Source: Hetaerina americana | Taxonomy: Eukaryota; Arthropoda; Insecta; Odonata; Calopterygidae | Length of the DNA stretch: 64,000 nucleotides | Direction: 5' to 3' | Assembly (NCBI GenBank): GCA_022747635.1 | Contig: JAKTNV010000024.1 | Span: 7,593,303-7,657,302 of the forward strand | Shown here: positions 32,601 through 47,600 of the stretch, one piece after another | Numbering within the stretch: position 1 is the stretch's first letter | Layout of the letters: every line of letters begins with the position of its first letter | The notes under the pieces: generated by a model | What the model was told of the DNA's origin: nothing | The model's database searches: none | Seen by the model: the letters and a program-made list of their open reading frames with translations, nothing else | Position numbers and translations under genes: made by a program

Positions 32601-35600
32601 ACAACACACTAAAACATTGATGAAGTGAAGAAAATAGTATTGGCCAATTGTCGAATCACAGTTATAAAAGTTTCTGAGGACCTAAACGTATCGATTGACT
32701 CGTGCCTTTCAATTTTTACTAATTATTTGGGCATGACACGGGTCGCCGTGAAATTTGTACCAAAATTGCTCAATTTTGACCAAAAACAGGAACGCATTGA
32801 CATTGCTAATGACTCGGTTCGCGACAACCCAAATTTCCTCCAGAGGGTCATAATTGGTGACGAATCATGCTTATGACATGGAAACAAAAGCTCAATCATC
32901 CCAATGGAAGCTGCAGCACGGGCCAAGACTGAAAAAAGCACACCAAGTTCAGTCAAATGTGAAAGTTTTGCTTACAGTTTTCTTCGATTGCAGGGGCGTG
33001 AGTGAGGGGATGAGTTCTTGCCTCAGGGTAGAATGGTAAATAAGGAATTTTACCTGCCAGTTATGTGCAATTTTGGTGAAGCAATCCACCACAAACGCCC
33101 GAATTAGTGGAAGAACAAAAATTGGCTTTTGCACCATGACAACGCCCCTGCTCACACATCATTACTGTGCACAAATTTTTGGCCAAAAACAACACACCAA
33201 TGATGCCGCAGCCACTGTATTCCCCAGACCTGGCCCCCAGTGACTTTTTGTTGTTCCCAAAACTGAAGAGGCCCATGAAAGGGCAACGCTACGCTACGAT
33301 TGACGAGATAAACACTGCATCGAAGGAGGAGCTGAACAAGATCACAAAAATGATTTTTTGAAGTGCTTTGAGGATTGCAAAAATGTTGGCACAAGTGTAT
33401 AATATCAAATGGGGATTATTTTGAAGGGCACAAAATAGAGATTCATGAATAAATAAATAAATTTTGAAAAAACACATAAGTCGTCATACTTTTTGGACAG
33501 ATCTCGTATGCTTTAATTTTAAAAAAAATTCTACAATATGCCTTTAAATAGAATAGGTGAAAGAGAATTTTAAATTGAAACCATTATAATAAGAATTCAA
33601 ACTCTTAATTAGTGATGGCTAGATGGCCTGGGTTGTCAGACTGATTTCTTATTATCCTTTGTACCATACCGGTTTTGAATTTTTGCAGTCATAGTTTGTT
33701 TTCATTCAATTGCTCATACAAAAGTCAGCACTCTCTTTGATAAAAAAAAATGATCAAGTTCTATGCCTAGCATCAGTGCTCAGTAAAATTACAGAGTGAT
33801 TATCCATCCTTGAATACTTAAAATCAGAAAATGGGGAAAACCTAAAAAAGAAAACTGGGACCTGGGCAGTAAAACATGAACTTTTTGTCATTAAAATTAT
33901 TTTACCAAAAATAGGTAGGTTGACATTGGAGAGATGACTTACATATTTGAATTTAAAATGAATGACTTATCTAGTGATTTTTTTACAACAGTTTACAATG
34001 TGTTATTTATTCTGCAGGAAGGTAAAGAATTGTTTGTCACATCTCTGTACATTGAAGGAGCAGTAATTCAGTTAATCAAGCTTACCCCGTGTTGCACTAT
34101 GAAACAACTGCCCAATTGAGTAGTGTGCTACAGTTGAGTAGTAATTATTAGGTTCTTGCCCTTTTTGAGTGAGAATACTGCGGTAGATAAATGTTCCATT
34201 GTAAGAATGATTTTTTTCACTAACACTAGATACCCATTTGTGTTCTTTTTTATTATCGCTTGTTTAACAATTTGCATTTCCTGAATACTAGCAATGAAAA
34301 GATTCAAAGAGAGGACATGATGTAGTTAACATTCATTTAGGTGCTTAAATAATTAAAAAAAACTCCTGTATAGAACCCTTAAAATACAAGATAGCTAATC
34401 TTTCTACCGTAAACGTGAATTTTATTTTGGTAAGCCATCAAATTTTAAAAATATTTTCAATAAATTTTTGGTTCATGACCGTCTTTGCTACAAGGGAAAA
34501 TGCAGGAGCATTAGTGCATGTGAATTTAGCTGTATCCATTGGATGGCATAAGGGATATGAGGCTGTAAAAATTATAGCCCAAAATTTTGAAAAACATATT
34601 TTTTTCATATTGAAATCCTTGAATCAGAAATCATCTAATTGCTCGCTATCATAAATTAAGTATCAAAAGTAAAAAGGTTTTCCTGCATGGAAACAATTTA
34701 TTTGTCAAGTGTGCAAAGATTATTACAGTTGTTCATGAGTGCTATATGAACTTGCATTTTAACGTCATCCTGTATTTGAGGATCAAAGGAGAAAGATATG
34801 GGTGAAATTAATTTGTACAGAATTTGTAGAAAAATTGACACTGCAATTAGTAGCCTTTAAAATTGAAGTGATAAAAATATTGTCAAATCCAATTACAAAA
34901 GGCATAATATTTTTTTAGGGAGTTATATTTATTACTGTTATATTTATTGTCTTCCACAAAAACCAGCAAATGGAGACGAAGTATCTGGAATTTACTCAGT
35001 TTTGTTGTTTTCCCTTCTGAAGGAGTAGTTATTTGCTATTCAGTTAATATAACAATTTTAACATGTACAAAGATAATGCATACTGGTGCAACTGAGAAGT
35101 TGAACCCTTGGAGCTAAAAACTTTATCTTAATTGCTTATGATATTGCATTCTTTGACAAAACTTGAGTCTTCCTAGTCATAGTAATGAAATATCTAGTTA
35201 TGTTTGTGTGTACACGAATTTCATGTTATTGATTGTGATATAATCTGTCGTTACTTTTTATACATTCGATTGCCAGGCATTTTTCTAAGCATTGCTTTGG
35301 TTCTTTTTCTTAGATATCTATAAAGTTAAGCAATACTGAGTTAATCATCATTACATTAAAAGATATTTGTCACAAAAGTTATCTAACAAATTTAGCATAA
35401 TATATATGGTGTCAATGGTCAACAAGATATACTTATTAATGAACTTAATGCTTTTCAGCATCAACTTAAAGGATGTAAAGATGCACTTGGTGCACATCAA
35501 TATACTGCTATTATATTGTTACAAAAAATTTACTCAAAGATATTACTACTCAAAAGAATGAGTTTGTTAGTGAAGTGAAAGCATTTAATGGGCTTATTAC

Positions 35601-38600
35601 TTGCAACAAGCTGCTGACATCCTTGTTTGTTGGTTATTTTAAATCAAGGATAAAATAACTCAAATATAGTTCTCATCTACTAGCTACTGAATTGTGCGTA
35701 AGATTTTCCTGGTTGCTGTATGCCTGCTTGTAGGTATGAGAGAACACTGACACTATTGTTTATCACCAGGCCCGCCAGCTTAGTTTTTTTCCTTTGCATG
35801 CATTTGAGAAAGTTGTAAGATTCTTGAGGAGGAAACTTGGTGCAATATAATAAGGTCCTAGCTAAATTTGACATGATTTGCCATTTAGGGCCACACCTTT
35901 TTTATTGTTGTGTGCAATCAAATCTCCAGCTCAAATGAAATTAAAGCTCAGCATTAAACAGGTATTTTTAAATGAAGGTATGTTGAATATAGCCTATTAT
36001 TGTTTTTTAGTTTTCAGATAGTTGGCTTTCATTTTGTAAGGGGCAGTATTATATATTTCATTTTCCATTGAAAAATGCAGATGGCATTTTAATGCCGGAA
36101 TTTCGACTGAATACAGTTCAAATATAAAATGGTTACTATGAGCTAGGCAGGTTATGATTATTATTTGTGCATAAAAATGAGAGGAGTGAGATTCAAAACT
36201 TGTTCCTCTGAATTAATTGTGAATTAGGTAATTCAAGTTAGTATATAATTTGAATTAGTGATATTTTATTAGTAGACATGAAATAGCATTTGAAATCTCA
36301 TTATGTACTTCATTTAACAGGCATAGGTTTATTCATTGTAAAGAATGGAATACCACAAATATATTTGTAGTGGTAAGCAATCATGCTCATTTGTCGATTG
36401 TCATTCAAAAATCCTAATAAATAAATAAGGTAGGCCATGCAAACATGTTTTATGTTTTACCACCATAATAAAACTAATTTTTGTGCCACTCGTATGGACT
36501 TTGTAGGATAATTTTCATGTGTACGTCACTCCTTTTTAGTAATAATCCTTTCATCTTGGTTGTTGTCTGTACTTCATCTTTATGTTGTCGATCAACTGAA
36601 GTTACTTAAAAGAATTTTAACTGATGCCAAAAAGCTGATGGGTGTGAAAACCAAGTATTTTTTCAAAGGTTTTTAAAAAGATATTTATGCTGGAACTGAG
36701 GCATTATGAATCATAAAGTCAATGCAAGTCTTAAAATTTCAAAAATTTGATTGAGAAGTGAGTTTTCATTTAAAAGTGTTAAGGAAATAGTTAATATACC
36801 TTTCATGTAATACATTAACATTCATGGCTCAGTGGCAAGTTGTATGTGAATGTTACATTATGATAAAAAAACTTGTGATTATTTTGTTTAAGTTTTCATA
36901 TTCATTGAGTTTTCATTATAGATTCATGAAGGATAAAAATTCACTTCGAATTGAATCACAGTATTACGACATAGTATTGGAAATTCTTGCCTGATGAAAA
37001 GATTTTTTCATAAACAATCCCTTTGAGGATTTATCTTTTTGTAGTCGTAACATGGCTATCTGAAATTTTTTCCACCTTTACAAAATTTTTAATTTTGACA
37101 AAATTAAATTTCAAGCAGATTGTGTTTTTTTAAAGCCCACCTTGGAGGCCAATGGAATTTATGGGTAGTTAAAAATATGATGGGATTTTATTCAAGTGAA
37201 GATGACAACCAAGAGTACTTGACCTTTGTTGTGTTGTTTTTGAATGTGCAATCTTTGTTATTTCTGTGTTTATCAGTTTGGCTATTAATTGAGAGTCAAG
37301 TTAGGCTTACTAGATCATGAGCGATTAAAGGAGAGCAAATAAAAATTGAAAGCATAGTAAGATAAAAAAAGTGAAATGGCTTCACTCATGTATAATTTTG
37401 CCAAAGCACTATCATGCATTAAAAATGCATACATGAGAAGCAATTTTAAAGAGCATTTTTGAATTTCCTAGCCCAGGAGAGTAAAACTTTTGCAACTTAT
37501 GAGAATTTGATTAGAAAGGGAAATTCATGGGAAAGTTTGCTAAGATGTTACCAGCAATGTCTGTCCTGGCCCTGAGAGTACTACCTTGATCAAAAAGTTC
37601 CCGGAATAACCACCGTGTGGCGCTCCCATCGTTCCGATTTGAGTTCTGTTTTTTTTGTTAAATTGGTACATCTGTTGTTGATATTCCCTTTAAATCTTAG
37701 TGTCATAACTTGACATTTGCAAAAGTTACGTAGCCAAGAGTACATGTATCTCTGTGTGTGTTGGCGATTTTTTACAATTGCAGAAATGGATTTAAATTTG
37801 CAACAACGAACTTGTATTAAATTTTGCGTAAAAAACGGATTTAGTGGCGCACGGACGTTGGAAATGTTGGAAAAGTGTTTCGGCAACGATTCTCTAAAAA
37901 AAACGGTCGTTTACCAGTGGCACGAGCGGTTCAGAAGTGGTCGTGAGTCAATCGAAGATGATGAACGCAGTGGCAGACCATCGACATCGAAAGTCGGTGA
38001 AAAAATTGATAAAGTAAAAGAAATGTTGGTCAATAACCGCAAATTAACCATCAGAGAAATAGCGGAGGACTTGAACATTGCCTATGGATCCGCCCAAGAC
38101 ATTGTGGTTAATGATTTGGGTTTCCGTCGTGTAGCAGCAAAGTTGGTTCCAAAAGACCTCAATTTCATGCAAAAAAGAGACCGTGTTGACGTCGCAAAAG
38201 ACATGATTTGCGAGGCTGAATCCGATCCCACATTCATCAAAAGGATCATTACTGGAGACGAGACGTGGGTTTATGAGTACGACACGCAATCCAGACATCA
38301 GGCAAATGAATGGCGTTGAGCCGAGAGCAAAAAAACCACGTCGTTTTCAGTCAAAAAAGAAGGCAATGCTGACGGTTTTCATGGATTACAACGGTGTAGT
38401 GCATCATGAATTTTTGCCAGAAGGCCAGACAGTAAACAAAGAGTATTATTTGGGCGTTATGAGACGTTTGCGTGAAGCAATTCGCCGAAAGAGACCAGAA
38501 ATGTGGGCAGAAAACTCGTGGATTTTGCACCAATGATAACGCACCGTCGCACAGTGCTATCATTATTCGTAATTTTTTGACGAAAAATGCAACAAATACC

Positions 38601-41600
38601 ATCCAACAGCCACCGAATTCACCTGATTTGGCTCCCTGTGACTTCTTTCTGTTCAATCGAGTTAAAAAACCATTACGGGGAACGCGTTTTAGCAGCCGAG
38701 AGGAAGTAATGGAAAAATCGCAGGAAGCACTGATGGACATACCGAAAACCGAATATAAAAAATTTTTCGAGGATTGGATCAAGCGCTGGCATAAGTGTGT
38801 TGCAGTCGATGGGGATTACTTTGAAGGGGACAATATAGATTTAGATGAATAAACTTGTATTTTTAATTTTCTGAATAAATTCCGGGAAATTTTTGATCAA
38901 GGTAGTAGCTATCCACTTTGACCTTTTCTGTTGTTTTTTTTTAATGCACCAATTTAGAATTAGATAAGATTATTGTGGTAATGTTTGCTTCACTACCTTT
39001 GTCCCCCAATACCTTTATTTGCCACAAAGATTTCTTTATCCAGCATTTTCTTCCATTATGTATTGTTCAACCATTTATCCATTTTTCTGGTCTAAAAATA
39101 TTAACTGTATTAAAATATGTATGTAACGTTCTGAAGGTTTTTGTAGTCACACCTTGCAGATTGTATAGATTTTTTTCTAACCATTAGGATGAGTTTTTTG
39201 ACTTTGTAGCATAAATTCACTTAGCTATAGCTTTTATTGAATTTGAATTTACATGTTCCTAATGAATATTTTCTCTTGTCTCCATTGTGATTGTAGGAGC
39301 GGGAAGATATGGTATGTTAATTTTCCATTATTTTGTGCATGTGTACATGGAAGGGTAGAAAAAAAGCTTGTTGGCACTATGATGCATATCAATATACAAC
39401 TGAATGTCATTTTGTAGCCAAATTGTAAGTTTCGTATGATAATCAATAATATACTACTGAATTTCATTTACATGTAGTGGACAAGGAAAATACTCTAGAA
39501 TAAATTAACAATGGAAACAGAGGAAATTTTTCTAATCTCTCTTATTTGACAGACATTCTTAATCATGTAGGTTTTTGTTTGGGCAAAGGGTTCTTCATTA
39601 CAAAAATTGCTTTTGACTACAAAAAGTACTTTATTGTTATGTAAGCTATGTATATCCTAACCACCTTGCATTATGTAATAACCAGCCATCAGTAACCAGT
39701 AGTTTATTTTTGTAATCATCTATTGAAGATCTGATATTCTGCAGGGTAATGTGTCCTTAGTATTACAGAAGGTTATACACTTATTCAAGGGTGTGTTCTT
39801 ACAAGGTTAATGAGAAGGGAATGAGTGAACATTGATGTCTGCTAATGGCAACTTCTGGTGGCATGGTGCAATAACTTGTTTTTGTCACCTATTAGGATGA
39901 AGATGGGTTTAAAACATTTATTCATACTGTTTTTTTGCATAAATTAAGACAGCATCATATTCACTCAGCCTCTTACCTACTTTTGGATAACAGGAATTCT
40001 CCTGGTGTTGATTAGAATTAAAGTTACTAATTGGTATGAGCAAAGATCTATTCCTCTGACTTAAATTATTTGTATGAAACATGCAGACTGCATTATTTCT
40101 TTATACGTGTAGGACGTAGGAAAGTGAATGTACAAATAAGCGTAAATGTATATATAAGCACGTTACAGTTGACGAATTCTGATATGGTGGGGATAATAAA
40201 CAGAAGCTGATTGAAAACCAAAGGAATATTGTTATGATGTGGAGTGACCATTTTAATGAATCATATTGAAATGAATCTAACTGAAATTCAAGCATTAAAA
40301 ATTAATTAATATAACAGCGCAGAGAATGTTGCCACCTGCATTCAGATTAGCAAAAATCACATTAAATGTTGAATAATGCTGTCAAACCAGTAAATGTCTT
40401 TACTTATTATTTTTCTTATGAATACCAGCTCTGTGGCAGTTCTGTAAACAAAAATGACCCTTGTTTTAGTTCTATGAAATATGTATGTCATTAATATTAT
40501 CCCTCACATATGACTATTCTACAACTCAGCAGATCTTAATTGATACAATTCATGGATTAGATTGAGATATTGGGGCTAATAATGTTAGTTTGCCCTTAAT
40601 GACCTCTTTAAATGTTGATATTCTCAATAAAGAATGCATCAATAAGGATCTCTAACCTTATGGAAGATTCCTACTAATTTCAAAATTCTATGCTTGTTGA
40701 CACAGTTGACCAGATTTAACCTTTTCGTCTAATTTGATCCCAGTCATCATTAATGAGATTCTGGCTGCCCACTTGATGACTATAAAAGTCAAAACAAGCT
40801 GGAAATTTAGATTAAGTAATAAAAGGCTAATACCATATTCTGTCAATTTTTGTTTTTTAGCCATTTTCATTCCTCTTTGCTGGAGTCTTTTTGTATAAGT
40901 ATGGCGATTCTTGCGGTTTTACAGATGTTGAAAAATAACAACAGTATAAAGTGTAAAAAGCATTAGATATACATTTTTGCTTCATTCTATTCAACTTCCT
41001 TTCATGTTAATTTGACTGTAGTAGTGTGTGTGTAGCTTGTTAATTCCTGTGAAATTAACATAATAAGCTCTAGAAAAATGTTAAGTAATAACTATTAATT
41101 TTTAATCTATCAATTCATATTATTTTATAAGTTACAATCTTTTGTGAATTAGGTGTAATTAATGAGTACCATTAACCTACATGGGTTACTGAGTATGCAC
41201 TTAAAAATATGATTCTTAATTTTGTATAGAAGTCGGTTATTGCGGTATTATCTTATCTAATGCATCATAATTTGTTTTAGCTTTTACATTTTTCTGAGTA
41301 AAAAAGTATAAATCTTCACATTGTATTTAGCTCCCTATGGTAAATTTGCACGTCTACGTAGAGAAACTCCTCTATTTTTTAAAGAGTCAATCCTATCCCT
41401 CTCTTTATATTGTGATTATATATTTTTTTATGACAATGGTCATTTAAGTCCATGTAAGTGATTTGATGATGCCTCCCAAATTAAATAGTTAATTTATTTT
41501 ATTTGTTTTGTCATGTCATTTAAGATAATTTCATTATTGAAATCCAGTTTTATGAAGAAATTATGCTGAAAAAATTAGTTTTTTTGTCATTCAAAACTTG

Positions 41601-44600
41601 ATTAAAATCCTGCTGCACCTTTCTACATCCAACCATAAACTATAGTTTGTTACTGCCTTCTCATGTTGCTTATTGTGCTTTCTATAGTAGTGAAAGAATG
41701 TCATACATCCTAATCACATAAACATGCAAGAGCTAGTATGTATTGTTTTGTATCTAGGGTAAGTAGGGCTTATTGGCTAACCTTACACTGCTTTCTTGAT
41801 TTACGCCTGGCGTAAAATACCAGAGTGAAGTATTTTGTGATCCATGCCCAAGATTTAGTCTTCTGCCTCCATTCCATATTTGGCTCTTGGAGCCATCACT
41901 GAATGCACCATAGCTTAATATTTATAGAGAGCAAGCTTAGATTTTAATTTAATGAATATCATGGTTGGTGAATGGAATTATATCATTGCATGATTTAATT
42001 AAATTTCTAAATTTGCCATAATCAATATTCCAACTTCAAAAAGGATGACGAAAGAGGGTCTGAAAGAGGCCCGAGGATGGACACTGAACACTTTGATGAA
42101 GAAGGTTCAGAGGGGGAATACTCAGAAACTGACGATTTCATCGTGGATGATGATGGAAGGCCTATCACAGAAAAACGACGGAGAAGGAAGGTTATTTGTT
42201 CCAATGCGTAAGTATTCAGCCGTTTAATACAGAAATTTCAAATTGGAATCAAACTGCTAAGGTATGAGTAAAAATAATCTAATATTATTTAATGCTTCTC
42301 ATGTCATTTTTGTACATTTCATAGTGCACTGCAGGAGGCTCAAGATATTTTTGGTGTTGATTTTGATTATGACGAATTTGAAAAATATGATGATGAATAT
42401 GAAGAGGAAGATGAAGAAGAAGACGATGAATATATTGATGATGACGAGGGAGAAGATGCTCCTAAAAGGTACAATGGCATGGACTTATTTTTTCAGTGTA
42501 CACTTCCATAAAGATATTCCTATGTCCTTGTTTCATTACATCACAATCAATTACCTTATTTCTATCACGGGTATTCATTCATATGTATGTAGTAACCTTC
42601 CAATTATCAGGGACTCAGGATAAATCCACCTCAAATTAATCTGGAAATATAGTTATATCATTTTAGGTCTATAAACCAAACCAAAGGTTGGTTTGTTAAG
42701 CGAGGGTTGGGGTCGCCTAATGCTAAGCTCTATATGTTATGTGAAAGTCACACAATAGGGTAGGGGGGGTAGTTCCTTTCCCTTATGTTGCATATGGTTT
42801 CTCAGGAAGAACTGGCACCTGAAAAGTCGCACAACTTGAATTAAGCTGAGGGTGCCCAGAGGTGCCCCTGGGAATAGAACCCTCCAGTCAGTAGTTCAAT
42901 GCTCTACCCACTGGACTACCGTGTCATCTGTAGAATGTTAGTTAAAAAAAATGTTGCTTATCTTTATTTTGTATAAAATAACATTATTTATTAATATATC
43001 TTTCCAAATATACTGTAAATTATTTTCTCTTATTGAGTAGCATACAATTCATTGCAAGAAGTAAACTCAGCCTGTCAGGTTGGTTGTTTCTTCCTTCCTT
43101 GGCATCTATTAGTATTCAAAACCTACATCCTGTTGATTTCCTACAAGTTTGTGTTGATATTTAATGGGTTTTTTCTAAAATGTGTGCTAATTAGTTAATT
43201 TTTAGTCAATTATATTTGTTATTTATTATCCCAGCTCTGAATATGAGACTTTTAAATTGGTATTCCTAAAAAAATAACCTTCTCTATTTACAGGAGACGA
43301 CCAAAGAAAGCTGTGCAGAAGAAGGCCACAAAAACATCAATTTTTGAGATTTATGAACCAAGTGAACTTAAAAGAGGCCATTTCACTGATCTTGATCATG
43401 CGGTAGGTGTACTATTTTTATAATATTGCAAAAATACTTCTTTTCATGAAAAATATTGTTGATTAATGTTTCATATGTGACATGCCTATGCATGTATTTT
43501 AAGAAGCCAGCTTTATCAGTGTAACACTGGATGAAAACCTCTCATGAGTCTTATCAGACAATATTTGATTTGTTGTTCACAAATTTTGATGAGCAGTCTG
43601 TAGGTAAAGTTATATCATAAAATCTATTTTTATATAGATTCGTGTGACAGACATTCCAGAAAGAATGCAACTGAGGGAAGTACCTGTGACATCTGTTCCT
43701 GAGGGATCAGATGAATTAGATGAAGAAGCAGAATGGATATATAAACAAGCATTCTGTCGTCCATCTATATCAAGCCAGGTTTGTTGATATCTTACGTACT
43801 GGTTATTTTCATATTGTTTTGTCAATGTAATAGAATATTGAGTTCCAGGACTGATTTTGTCTCAGTATAAATGTGAGGTGTAATTACATTACTCAAAAAT
43901 TAGAAATTGAACATCAAATTGAGAGAATGATGATCTGTGGCTGTTTAAATCATGTGGTGTTTGATGTCCAGAATCCTTCTTTTAACTGAGTTGCTATGGT
44001 CACAGCATTAGGTCTCGGTCAATGCAACAGCCACCCTGGAGAACTTTCGGTTTGTCTGTTTGGACAGGATCACATTTTCTGCCTGAAATCCTTCATGTTG
44101 TCTAATATTAGTTGTTACACTATATAATCAGTAATGGTAATGGCATTCCTGAAATGATAAGTTTGAATGTGTGAAAGAGCATCATGCATAACCACAGGAG
44201 AGAAGGTAGGAAGCTCCTCTTACTTTAGCAATAATGTTGCTCAATGCTGAGATGGTGGTGCTGGTACAGAAATGTATTTAGTTTTTAAATGTGTTAATTT
44301 GAGACAAGGGTGATGTGCAATGCCAACAAAATTGCTATTGCTGGGCCTTGACTTTGATTGAAGACATGAAGTAAATTAATGGATGAATAATTATTATGTA
44401 ATTGCTGGTATGCATTGGTGTGGGAAGTGATGAAGCATGTGCTCTAAGACACCACTGACAATATCTACGAAAAAAATACTCTTCTTAAAACAGGCAAAAC
44501 ATATATATACTGCATATTAAAGGTTTATGATTTATAAGAAAGAGAACTGAAATACTAAATCTCTTAAAGCATATATGTATAACTTGAATTCATGCCCTAG

Positions 44601-47600
44601 GGCCAATATTATATGTATACCTCCTTCCTCTTCCTTGCACTTTGAAGCACAAATTATGGTGATTTATTCTTCGTTCAATTTAGTGCTTTGATGAAATTTT
44701 ACATTATTGATTCCTGATAATTTATGAAGTAACTGATTCACAATGGTGGTCACTTGTGTTACAAAAGTTCAAAAAGGGTTTAGCGTCACTCCCTATATTT
44801 TGATTTTGTATTTTGAAATCAGAATCTCTGTGGAGTGAACTGGGTTTTTCAGGAATTTTTTAGACATTAAAATGGCTAAAATGATAGCTGAAAAGTTGTC
44901 TCGACTCTTATCATTTTCACTGCCCTGATGCAGACATTTATGCACATATGTTTACCTCTCTCTTAATTCATTTATTGTAGAAATGCCAAGTAGTTCACCT
45001 CAATAATTGTAATTGCTTAGTAAATTGAGAAGATGAGCTAGGAACTTGAAAATTTAGCTCCTTAAATGTGTTTCTCCCATTGGTTTATATCTCATTTCTA
45101 GGTAAGATTTCATTCATGAAAACATAAATGTGAAAGTGAAAATTGGTTAAGTGAGTAGATTGTGTATGTTTGAATTTATGATTATTTTATGTACATGGAA
45201 ATGTTTTTTATCCAGGATGGACCCCGTGGTAATGATAATCAAGAAAGGTTAAAGAAAGGGCCTGCAACTGTTGGTAAAATCAAGAAAGCTTTAGATTTTA
45301 TGAGAAATCAAAGTTTAGAAGTACCATTCATTGCTTTTTACCGAAAAGAATATGTGCAGCCAGAGCTTAACATCAATGACTTATGGAAGGTTTACAAGTA
45401 TGATGAAAAGGTATGGCATTTTGAAGTTATTCTTTTGTGTACCTTATTTTGTCTGAAATAATAAATGGACATATGTCCTAATGATTTAAGGATGTGGGCT
45501 GTTGGAGTATATTTTATATGCCTTGGGTTCCATTATCTTTGCCACTATAATTTGCTTTTTCTGATGGCCCAATTATGTCATAAGTTGTGCATCATGTTCC
45601 TAAATATCCTATTCAGAATTGTCATGTTGATTTTCTTGGCTAACGGTATTGACTTACTCCCAGCCTATTTTACAGGCTATTTAATGACTGAACTCAGTAA
45701 AATATTATGTGAAAGCAGGACATGTTTTAACAACCAACTGTTAAACACAGGTTTTTGTTTCAAAATTTGATGAAATAATGACTCTGTAATTTACTTAATA
45801 TTTAATATTTTTTACTAAATATGTAGACAATGTATTAGAGACTGTTATAAATTTGTTTTAATGGTACTGTTTTTGTTGTATTAGTGGTGTCAGCTTCGCA
45901 CTCGGAAAATTAACTTGCTGAAATTGTTTGAAAAGATGAGAAATTATCAACTTGATCAGCTAATGAAAGCACCTGATGCCCCCATTGCAGACAATGTTCG
46001 TGTCATGAAGGATGAAGACATAGAAAGGTTTGTAAATCACCTTTTATATATTGAACCAAAATTTCATTCAAGTGTGCAGACAATGTTTTCAGGAGGATCA
46101 TGTTGGTGATGCAGCCATTGTACTGGCTTCTCACCCTGAGGAACTGTGTTCCAATCCTCGTGGTGGTTATTTTTCAGAGTTATCCCAAATCCTCATTAGG
46201 TTTTATGCTAAGAGCTCTTCAGTTGAAGTATACAATCTGTCGATTAGGATGTTCAACTGTGAAGCTAATGTCAGGCCTCTCTTTGCCTTTCTCCCATTTC
46301 TTGGAAATCTTCTCTCTTCCAAATTACTCACATACTCCTAGTAATGCAAATGACCTCAATTATGCAGATAACTTCAGCTGCTAGCCATCCCCCTATCCCA
46401 TAAAAACCACTGATGGAGTTGTCTTGTGCAATCAAATGCTTCTAATTCAAGTTTAAAATCCAAATGTAATGCCTGATCAATATTGCGTTATTTAGAAAAA
46501 AGTAATACACACTTTTATGATAATCTGTTTGCATAATTTTAAACAACAGTGGAATACCAAACTATGCCCTGCTAATTAACAGCTGAAAGACCTGCCAATA
46601 ACCCCAAGTGCTAGAATTTTAGGGGACGTGGCCAACAGCTGAGGCCATTTGTGCCATTGGGGATATGTGAGAAATTTGGTGGGGTAAGATATTCAGTGAG
46701 TGTAGGAAGAGTAGAGTGACACCCAACATTGGTATTACTCTGAACAAAAGGTACTGCGGGGTTCATAGTTAAATGCCCCATCCAATTCTCCTTTCATGAA
46801 ATAATGTTTTATCAACATGGAAATTTCTCTTTTATCCATTTTTTTTAAATCACTCGACCTGCATGTTTCAAACAAAAGCTAAACACAGTAATAGATTGAT
46901 CAGGCCAAAAATGAGTATGTATTCCTTTCAGATATCCTATTATCTGAAAGTAACTCTGACATGCACCAGTGGTGCCATCACTCTGGTTTTACGCAGGCTT
47001 CTAAAACTACCCACTTATTTTGGATTTAACTAGTATATTTTGAGCAACCCTATTTAGACACAATCACGCTCTGTTACTCTAAGCATAATCACAAGAAAGT
47101 AAATTATATGTTGCCAATTTTACATTTGTAATTATATGTTGCCAATTTAACATTTGTTAATTTCCCATTTTCACAATTGTGCAAGTAGATTTGTTTGAGT
47201 TAACGTATAAATTTTTGGCATACTTCTCTTAGCTTATCCAGGGTCTACTCCCACAGAATGAGTGTATGAGAGGTATTTGTTAGATTGCTTAACGTTGCCC
47301 TCTCCTTATGTCAAAAATGATGTGTTTGTAGTGAATTCATAAGTATTATGTGATCATATGTAATATGTGAATGTGTTTTAAATCCATTGTTCTATGCCTG
47401 AATATTGAGGGTATAACTTTGTTTAATTCTTTCCCAGGTTGAAGAGTATCCAGACAGTTGAGGAACTGAAAGATGTGTATACGCATTTCCTCCTGTACTA
47501 CTCGCATGATTTCCCCGTAATGCAAGAAGCATGGAGGCTGAAACAAAAGGAGGCTGCAGCAGAAAAGAAGAGCCGGTCAAAAAAGAAGAAGCGGAAGAAG

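Larger units (their letters stand above)
31703..42043. other. SPT6 intron 4 (10.3 kb)
   Basis: The largest intron seen. It holds two mariners (32199-33506 and 37581-38905) and a candidate 15-nt microexon (39297-39311). The remaining stretches (33507-37578, 38908-42043) are AT-rich with no recognised content. Confidence 0.8.

Noticed and set aside
34013..34120. Possible extra SPT6 exon after ttattctgcag
   Set aside because: The acceptor looks good, but the peptide ([14 protein letters not shown]) does not resemble SPT6 and there is no suitable donor in frame.
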